The notes beneath the pieces are model-generated. The model was not told the DNA's origin. It did not search any database and worked only from the letters and a program-made list of their open reading frames with translations. Shown piece after piece: positions 56,125-64,000 of a stretch of DNA of 64,000 bases. The number at the start of each line of letters is the position of its first letter. The first letter of the stretch is position 1. This stretch comes from Paramacrobiotus metropolitanus (lineage: Eukaryota > Tardigrada > Eutardigrada > Parachela > Macrobiotidae), in NCBI RefSeq assembly GCF_019649055.1, contig NW_026570349.1, positions 1 through 64,000 on the forward strand, read 5' to 3'. The translations under genes and the position numbers were made by a program.

Positions 56125-59052
56125 CTAAGGATGAAGATAGTCACGAGTAAGAATCGCCAAACTAAGTTTGCTAAACGGAAGATTGTCGAACTCCCGTAGA
56201 TCCAAATCCCTCCAAACTGATGAACCCACATGTTGGCGTATTCCATAACTGCGAAATATTGTATATTCATATTGCTGTAGTGGACACATCTCAAAACGGT
56301 ACATACTCGTCAGCAAGTGGAAGTGTGCTTACTATTCTAAATGCTGCATGAATACAACCCACTTCTTCCCTGGATACGGAACAGTATGAACCCAGGCGGC
56401 ATGGAGTCGCCATAGCTGTTCTTTAGTGAACCAGTCCGTCGTCGGGCAGCAGTCGTCCAGTGTGCGCGTAAACCGATCTGTGCTGTCGTCGAAACTATCC
56501 TCGCCAGCAAAGCGCACATTGGGAATTTCGATGCGCAGACTGCTCAAAGTGCTGGCTTGAGCGAAACCCGGCATCCGATGTTTGGCATATTTGGGAAAGG
56601 TTTTCTTATCGAAATGCATATCAAAGTCCACGACAAACTGTGAGAAAACCAACTGCCGACAGAATTTCTTCAATTGTAATGGTAAAATCGGATAGTGGCG
56701 TTCGCTGGTTTGGAAATCGAAGAAATCAGTGCTTTCAAATTTTACACCCGGTGGTCGATTAACGGTCACCTCCCAATGTTTCACCAGCAGCACAGATAAA
56801 TGGGCGTTGTTCATAGTCAGCACGGTGCTGGTGATCTCCATCAGTGCAGCCATGCTTTCATTGTTGTTAACGCGTTGACTCAGCTTTAATAGTGACAACA
56901 CTTTGGTGTCTCGGCTCACAGCATGATTTAATACGAATCCATAATGATAGCTTGTCGTAGCGCGGTGGAACGGCGACATACCCTTTCGACTGAAGTCGAT
57001 TGTCGCGAACACTGACGAATCGACATCAGACATTAGAATGTTCCACAGGGCGCATACGCTGCAATTACGGCCAACATTCCATATGAACTAATTTTCCAGT
57101 GTTACTCGTTTTCGTGCAGATTACCGTAGAGCATTATCTGCGATATTACATGTATAATTAATGATACACCGACAAAACCGACTTTTCCGGCTTCCATTAG
57201 AAAACCGGTTTTCCCGCAACCTTTGACTCTCACACGCGTATGCTTTGCTTCAACCTACTGTAGTACAGTATCCTCTACCAATGATATGCGTATGACGGAA
57301 ACGGAATGTTGTCTTAAAGTACAGTACTTCGCATGCGGCCTTAAGTTTTCCCCTCATGCAGTACGGGAAATTTCGTTTTCCCCCGCACATGTGCCGCTTA
57401 GTCGCTTACACGAATGCAGCCTAAAAGTTGCCTGCAGCTTAAAACCGGTTTTTAGCCAACTCGGTATATCCGGTTGCGCAACTGAACAAGAGAGCAGAGA
57501 GACAACTCAGAATAACGGCAAACGTGTTGCCGCATCGCACGCGGCTTTAAACTGCAGTCAGCTTTTCGCGTGTAAGCGGCACATGTGCCGGGGAAAACAA
57601 AATTTCCCGTACTGCATGAGGGGAAAACTTAAGGCCCCGTGCGAAGTACACGATTTCGTATCTTAGTAAAAATGCATTTTCGGCGATAAATTCAGCAGTT
57701 TTTTGTATTCTAAATTAAAAACAAATGTTTCACAACGATTGAACTTTGCGGTCACACTGTGACCGTCACAGTTACGGTTCTCACCGCTTGGTAACGGCCT
57801 GTGAGTGGACGTCCAAGTAAAGCAAAGTTTCCTTCGTGATTTCAGTTGGAAGAAACGTAAAAGGGCATTCAGTTCTATCTGCAAGAAGACTCATGAAGTA
57901 GCCGTAAGACTTGTATCGTTGTGAAGGGGATTACTAAGAGTATTATGTGCCTCGATTCCCCCTCAAAGACAGGTCACCTTGAGTATGCAGTTCAAAACAC
58001 CGATTATGGGTCCTGGTTCAGAGTTTTTGCTTTTAAGCTTGTTTCAACCATTCCTTTTGAAAGTTCTGGGCTTTTACAAAATTCGAATGCGTGAGTTGTC
58101 GGTGATTATACTCAAAGTGACCGGTTTTTGAGGCACATTTGACTTATTTCGGATTGTATTTCTCTAAATAACTGTGCAATGAGCACAAGCACAACTGCTT
58201 CCAGGGATAGTGGCATGTATTTTACGACAACCCATATGAGCTGCTAACTGCTAAGAAGATACCTGAAGCTGGCATAATGCGCGGAAATTCTGGCTTGTTG
58301 GAGCGAAGATGGAGATACTTCCTCACACTGGCTACAACTTTTCCAGCTGTAACTGGACCTCTTGAGTGGATTTTGCAGCAAGGCCGCGCAAATAAATAAT
58401 ATGGCGTTGCATCGTAGATACCGCCTCCGATCACAATCAGGAAGACAATTTCATTCTCTTTATTTCGCACAAAGATTCGATCCACGAAGCGTGGGGAAAC
58501 CGTATCGGAACCCGGGTAACACGCCTTTAGATCCTCGGCAATATTAAACCCGTCAATTTCATCAGTGATTTCCGTCGTTTTTAAGCATATCACAACCTTC
58601 TCGACATCCAGCTTCGAAGATCGCTTCATCACCGACCCTCCATCCCAGTAAGCGGTTTGCCAACGGTGCACGAAATGCAGTGAGGTTGTCTCGGAATCCA
58701 CTGGCTTTCGAATGAGACGGCACAAGAACAAGTCGCAGTAGTACCAGACAACTATCGCCGGACGGAAAATATACGGTCCAGTTGGCTCGTTTCTCACCGC
58801 CACGAGTATTTCCTTATCCGTAGGATAGTATCCCTGGTTGAGGTTGTAGAACCACACGCGCCCCGCTGGAAACCACCATGGCGGAAGGGTGGTACAGTCA
58901 AAGTCCACGAAGAGGTTATCACCATCAACATCTTGAAGGTATCCCAGGCAATACTCGTTGTCAGCGACATTAACAAGGACGGGATTTTTCACATCCAGTT
59001 GTCCTTGGCGTCTGCTTCTACCACGCGAAAAGTATTCGCTTATTATCGGCAT
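56125..59052 (-). CDS. F-box family protein, subfamily III (intact, about 577 aa)
   Basis: Exons A 59052-58263, F 57878-57785, B 57058-56333, D 56248-56125; 1734 nt, in frame, phases 1/2/2. A: MPIISEYFSRGRSRRQGQLD, NEYCLGYLQDVDGDNLFVDF, LPPWWFPAGRVWFYN, GPYIFRPAIVVWYY, HFVHRWQTAY, DRIFVRNKENEIVFLI and a Cys-containing tail (FARPCCKIH). F: FLPTEITKETLLYLDVHSQA; B: RVCALWNILMSD, VLTMNNAHLSVLLVKHWEV, FCRQLVFSQFVVDFDMHFDK, HRMPGFAQ, DCCPTTDWFTKEQLWRL, PYPGKKWVVF; D: SSVWRDLDLREFDNLPFSKL. The intron between F and B (0.7 kb) hosts a 326-bp foldback element. This is the cleanest subfamily III model. F-box family membership implies SKP1 binding; exon A may recognise the substrate. Confidence 0.82.
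57324..57649. mobile_element. Foldback/MITE with about 79-bp inverted arms
   Basis: The arms 57324-57402 and 57571-57649 are near-complements, starting gtacttcgca and sharing 'ggccttaagttttcccctca' exactly. The intervening 168 bp is unique. It lies wholly in the F-B intron of the F-box gene. No target duplication is evident beyond a possible 2-3 bases. Confidence 0.75.
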
Positions 59053-60089
59053 TCACGGGCGTTGGAGCTTATTACAAAACGGAGATGGGAAGAGCATCAT
59101 TTTCACTAAAGGGTGGCGGAAATTTCCATGTTTCTCGAGCCGTATCCGACTGACTGCATTGTATATTATTCATTTCATTATCGCAACCATCTCGCAAAGT
59201 CTGCGCTCATCATTTCAACGGTTTCGTTCGAAGCATGACATATCGATCTGTGGATTTACGCTGTGCAGAGAAAGCCCCAGCGGACAATACAGCAGACAAA
59301 ACAGAGGCGGCGGTTACGGAAATGCACTTAATGTTCTGTCAAAGGTACCACCATGACATTGTTTGCTCAGAGAGTGAATGCATGCAGATGCATTTCCGGA
59401 GTTGTGGGTAATGTCTGATGGAGTGCCGGATAAGGATAGTAGCCCGAATCGATAGAAGACCGAATCGACCGGTAGATCGATAGTAGACCGAATATGCGGT
59501 AGCTTGGTGTCCGACGCAATGCAGATTTGCGAGTTTTCCGTGTTTTCCGTGCCGGCAACGTTGTGACGTCGCTGCAATAATTTGCATTTTAGCTACCTAG
59601 TAATCGTACGGTCGTACCTACTCGCTCGCGTTAAATACGCTCCTTCAGTCGCATGGCATCTAAATTCTACTGAGTAGCTTAAATTGCGTTTATCGTAACT
59701 TGAAAAGTGATTAATCAGGAAATGAGGTATCGGTTTACACTCTTCTTCGCCCAGCTTGTTTGTTCTGTGTCGGTAGTTAATTGAATTCTATCTGGCACTG
59801 TGAATGTAGGCTTATTATTATGTGGCGGATTTCGTTGTTAAATGCCTGTTGTTAGTAACTTTTGGTAGGCTGCTTCGTTCTGCGTAGTTGGCTTTTCTTT
59901 ACGTCGTCTATACTTTCTGTCCTAGCGGTGGTCACCACAGGATCAATCGGAAGATAGCACATTACCAACCGGACAAGTAAACGATATCGAACGGTATGAA
60001 GCTGGGCGTTTCGGCTGTTTTAGCATTATCCAGGCATCACGGGAACTTGCACATAATGGCGCAGTAAAACCTAGACATCCCACTTAGCT
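59053..60089. other. Upstream spacer of the F-box gene
   Basis: It holds the promoter of the minus-strand gene at 59052. A motif 'accgaatcgac/agaccgaat' recurs about three times at 59435-59495. No gene is supported. Confidence 0.4.
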
Positions 60090-60488
60090 TGAATGTAGAA
60101 ATACAATGAAAACGAGGGCATTTCCCGCAACTGTAGGTGCAATGAATTGACAACACGAAAATATGCGGTCCGTTGTTGGTGCGCAGCGCCACCGGAACCA
60201 TGCAGCTGAGAGTGCAGCACCGAACATCTCGCACTTGCCGGTCGATCAGACACCTAAGTCCATCGGCCAAATGCCTGTATGCCCTGATGTGGCGTGAATA
60301 AATCTAGTCGGCGGAAGCCGCCGTACAATCAAAATCAAATGACATCTGATCACCATCGATATCCTGCACGCATCCTAGCCACCATTCGCCATTCTCGCGA
60401 TGAACCAGCACAGTGTTTGAGAAATTATTTCGTGAGGGATGCCTCGTGAGCCCCGAAAAAGAATACGATGGAGCATACGATGGTCCAT
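60090..60488 (-). pseudogene. F-box family fragment: 5' part of exon A (subfamily II)
   Basis: After a possible Met at 60488 and an early frame change, it reads PSYSFSGLTRHPSRNNFSNT, VLVHRENGEWWLGCVQDIDG and DFDCTAASAD, a stop, then IYSRHIRAYRHL and, after another shift, VPVALRTNNGPHIF. These match exon A of the 39547 and 45987 genes block by block. No F, B or D exon follows. It is the only subfamily II piece on the minus strand. Confidence 0.7.
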
Positions 60489-61261
60489 GATCGCATTAGC
60501 GTTTACTTGGCACTGAACCCATGTCCAACGTTAGTGCACTTGCAGTTAAAATAATTATAAAGATTTTGGTTTACTCAGCGAAGTTTCTTCAGGTACACTA
60601 TTCTTGCACAAAGCCAATAAAACTTTGAACTGCATCCGTTTTGATAGCGATTGCGTTCGATTGAATACGGAACACGGAACTCGGTAATGCTCGACAAAGC
60701 CCATCTGTCTTGCCTGTTGACGATCAACAGAAAATTTAATATTCAGATGTTTTGTTGCAGCAGAGCCATTGAGTAGCAGTAAGATCCTGTTAAGAGTACG
60801 CTTTCCCGGAAGTTCCTAATTTTATGACACCGTTAACAATTTCCAGGGCACGGATTTAAATAAAGCTTTTTCTCTTTCAAAATTTTGAGCGAGCAAGCCG
60901 TTTGCCGATTGTAGCTACTGTACCTATCTCTATTACGTGCAACTGCAAATCGACTGTGGTGTCGTAACTGGGTTATTATTGGAATTCGGCAGGTCGGAAA
61001 GTTACAGCAAGTAAGAATCCACAGTACAGTATGATGTGGCATCAGTAACTTATGAGGCAGTACAAGATTTTATCTTTCTGGTGGAAATTGCATAAAAGTT
61101 ACGTGCAGCCTTTCTTTAAATCGTTCGTTTCTCAGCGAAAAGGGGTACAAATTTCTATCCTTATCGCTTTTCCATGATGCAAAAACTAACTTTTCGTATG
61201 AATAGCGAATAGGAAATTAATGCACAGAAATGTTTTCCAGAAACTTTGGAAGTTCTGACAG
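60489..61261. other. Spacer
   Basis: No supported feature. Only short frames without motifs. Confidence 0.4.
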
Positions 61262-62299
61262 AAAATGTGCAGGATCATCAACCGGAAACGACTACAGTAC
61301 TATTTGGATCCGGAGTACGATGGCATCCCGCTTTATGAGCCAGGTACTACTTGTCTATTCCTAAAATTACAAGACTCCGTTATGTTTAGCTTATGATATC
61401 ATCCTGATATGATTTGGTTTAATAATTAAATTATCTCGGTAGAAAAACTCGATTTACCAAAATGGGATTTCCAACTGCGGATACGGAGAAGAATTAATAT
61501 TAGTTTTAAAAACTATAGTATATAGTTTTACAGTGCAATAAAGATCAAATTTAATTCAGCTTTTGTTAGTACTTTGCAGTGTTCTGCATGTGCAGTTATT
61601 AGTTTCTACAATTTTTATTTATGTTTGCAACCCTAATAAAAGCCAAAATATCAAGTTTTAATTGCTTGTTTCATTTCACGTTTCATTTCACTCTTTTCAC
61701 TTTATTTCACTTCTTTTCACAAACGGGTATAAAGCTCGTGAATTTCAAAGCTACAGTTGCAGGGAACATTGTTTGGGTCTCTGTAACGGTGCCTGGAATG
61801 GATATTTCGCTGGTGTACGAAGCCACGGTGCGCTTCTAGTTGGAATTACTTCAAACTGGGAATTTCGATTCTTGGCCGACAGCTGCAAACAAAGCTTTTT
61901 TTCAGGTTGCGCACCTCCACTCGCGTTCATCGCGATACTATGATGAACAACTGGAACTACAAGCTTTCATGCCGTTATACGAAGTGGAGCACCACTGGAC
62001 AGGAACGGGGTTACGGTAAGCCGCTAAAGGTCACATAACGACTTTGTGAGAACAGATGCTTTCGATACAGCACAGTGTGAATTTTTATCATGGAACCTCG
62101 CGAGTTCCTGTATATATACAGAGTAGGACATGCAACTGAAATAACGGCGTTTTGCAGGGCACGTTCACCGCCTCCCCGATTCCAAGCCTTCGAAAATGGA
62201 ATCTACGATCCCAAACGAATAACGGCCGAAGAGACTCTCTATATTGCCGGGGAAAGATATCATCCGGCAATGTATGCTCTCTCAAAATTTAGCTTTTAA
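61262..62299 (+). other. Possible exon remnants of an unrecognised gene
   Basis: Three separated open stretches look protein-like and have fitting splice signals: about 61262-61342 (MCRIINRKRLQYYLDPEYDG, donor gtacta), about 61906-62014 (after a T-rich acceptor; VAHLHSRSSRYYDEQLELQA, MPLYEVEHHW, donor gtaagc), and 62090-62299 (FENGIYDPKRITAEETLYIA, GERYHPAMYAL, stop). Their phases do not give one clean reading frame. I do not recognise the family. Confidence 0.3.
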
Positions 62300-63369
62300 A
62301 TGGAGTCTGCAGCAAATCAGTCAGGATTTTACCACTGAACAAGTTAAATATCGTCCCTTGAGCGGTCCTCGTTAGCCGCGTTTATCGCAGAACGGACTAA
62401 TACTCTACGCTACACGCCGATAAAAACAATGAGCGTTTTTTTCACAGCAAAAAACTATTGGAGGCGAAAAGACCAAAAATACTGAGGGAAGGGTTGGTTA
62501 CATTAACTAGCACGCGACTGGCGGAACTTCACAAACGTGTGGCCATGTATGTAGTGCATTTATGACCTTCAGGGATTCGATTAACTAGTGTGCAAACATT
62601 GCAGATCGGGGGGTTTGTTAGAACGCGATCACACCCACTGCTGTGCTCCGGAGCCGGAAGGCGATAACAGTTCCATGGAGTTAGGGTAGGCCTGGTTGCG
62701 ATTTATTTTCCTTTAAAAGCACACGCCTATCACTGTACAACCTAACACTCGCTGCTGTCTGTGGCTTTGTATGTCCAGAAAAGAAGATCACCTGCAGCAG
62801 CAGTCAACACAAACGAGGACAATTCCCACTCGAACCTCACCGGACTGGAGTGATACTCGAACGATCTGCACGCAGACACCTGCGGCCTTAATTGACGAGC
62901 CTGCTGATCGAGAAATGTACGAGCTATGGACATAATATTTTTATTCGAGATCATAGTAGGATCACTTTCAACCAAAAGTATTCTACCATGTAAATTTTAG
63001 ATCGCCGAGGCGCGCTAAAAGATCACATCACGCCGAAGGGACGTACGTATGCATTTACTGCCCGTGCACCGCGGCCGTCGCGATAACGTACTCCGGCACA
63101 TGCACGGAACGAAAGCCCGACCAAAAACCTGTCCCAGCCGCCCACCGGATGCACAGAAGAGCGACGTTCCTGAGCTAGTCGAACCAAGCTCCCACATTTC
63201 GTAGTTGTTACCGTTAAGGACTGCTTACTTATCGTAAACTGATAGTTCCCTTGAGGATATTACCTGTAGGTCTTTAAGTATGGCTTCCGCTTTTTTATTG
63301 TATGCAGCGGCTGTTTTTCCTGCTTCGTTTTAACTGATTATGTAATTGTCGATTGATTTTTAAATTTTG
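62300..63369. other. Spacer
   Basis: No supported gene or repeat. Confidence 0.4.
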
Positions 63370-64000
63370 CGTAGCCGCGACGTGCCTGATGTAAACCGTT
63401 GCCAATTCCACGAATCCAGCTACAGTTTTTAGGGGCACAATGTGACAATGGCAAGGGATATCGATAGTCTGGGGTATTTTGTCCTTCGCCTTTGGGTAGC
63501 CCATAACTACAACACCAGAACGACTTAATCAAGAAATCCCGAGCTAACTAATCATGTACAGATATTCCCAACCAGCTATCAGAAGGTTGATTTCGAAAAA
63601 CGAAATTTTTTGAACGCACTTGATAATTGTTAACCATCTTAACGCCTCACCATTTTAGTTTAAAGCTTTCATTAGCTTTTTATAAACCCTTTTATACTTA
63701 TACAGTTCAAGTATTTGTCGCAGTCCAGTCCATTTCCTTCCGGGATAGGGAATCGTTGCCAGCCAGTGAGAATCAATCTTCTTAAAACGTTTCCTCAAGG
63801 CACTGTCAACCGGAGGGCAATGTTGCTCCAGTGCACGCTTGAACCGCTTTGTGCTTTCCCTGTCGTCTTCCGCATCGAAACGCATAGCCGGAATTCGTGA
63901 TTCTCGCCGAGACTGCAGACTGGAACTGTGTCATTTTGACGTCACTAACAAACAGGGATATTACAGTGCGCCAACAGGAGAATCATGCATTCGTTCTGTT
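63370..64000 (-). CDS. F-box family gene, 3' part (cut by the right edge)
   Basis: The end of exon B runs from about 63900 to 63704 and is open: IPAMRFDAEDDRESTKRFKR, ALEQHCPPVDSALRKRFKKI and IPYPGRKWTGLRQILEL, ending at donor GAACT|gtataa as in the other copies. Upstream, toward the edge, the match is lost to a frame change near 63945. D begins at 63506 (YGLPKGEGQNTPDY), aligns with D of 54676-54547 for about 14 residues and then diverges, so the tail may be damaged. Exons A and F would lie outside the window. Whether the gene is functional cannot be told. Confidence 0.55.

Noticed and set aside
62088-62130. An FYHGTSR-like motif recalling PARP or other ADP-ribosyltransferase folds
   Set aside because: It sits in a frame that stops within 15 codons, and the rest of the domain is not found in any frame. 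A chance motif is more likely.
1-64000. CRISPR arrays, tRNA and rRNA genes, bacterial operators
   Set aside because: No regularly spaced short repeats, no cloverleaf-like A/B-box pairs and no rRNA core sequences were noticed. The intron structure shows eukaryotic DNA.

Overview
This window looks like eukaryotic nuclear DNA from a small-genome invertebrate animal. Genes are split into short exons with GT-AG (and a few GC-AG) introns of about 60-600 bp. There are no bacterial-style operons, and the spacers are full of small transposon relics. A tardigrade or similar micrometazoan is my guess, but nothing in the sequence fixes the taxon.

The window is dominated by one expanded gene family. Fourteen copies or fragments lie on both strands, and the complete ones share a four-exon plan: exon A (about 265-290 codons, a beta-rich N-terminal module that resembles the Tudor/PWWP 'royal family' in pattern), exon F (about 30 codons, an F-box core), exon B (about 220-245 codons, opening with the second half of the F-box, 'RVCALW', followed by a leucine-rich region) and exon D (about 40-55 codons, with a WRDLDLR..DN.....L...L...Y motif). 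Intron phases are constant (1, 2, 2). The spliced lengths of the six copies I consider intact (16804-19168, 11760-14649, 20740-22679, 45987-49003, 51577-53708, 56125-59052) are all exact multiples of three and encode about 566-603 residues. The other copies are frameshifted, carry nonsense codons, are truncated or lie at the window edge, as expected for birth-and-death evolution. F-box proteins are usually substrate adaptors of SCF ubiquitin ligases, so these are probably fast-evolving adaptors of unknown targets.

Layout: 1-2161, damaged F-box copy, cut by the left edge. 2790-10134 (minus), a kinase/Kelch/pseudokinase/kinase locus split by a young LTR-type non-autonomous element at 6604-8031. 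11760-14649 and 16804-19168 (minus), two intact F-box genes. 20740-30211 (plus), one intact and two decayed F-box genes with mariner-like and foldback elements between them. 30323-30600, a Mutator-like MITE. 31657-32307, a secreted cysteine-rich protein. 33290-34841, a doubtful minus-strand gene. 34842-39546, largely empty. 39547-49003 (plus), two F-box genes of a second subfamily, the first with a 5'-truncated R2-type LINE in an intron. 49433-64000 (minus), F-box genes and fragments mostly of a third subfamily.

Mobile sequences are unusually legible: several elements have target-site duplications and terminal repeats that can be read directly. No tRNA, rRNA or CRISPR was seen.
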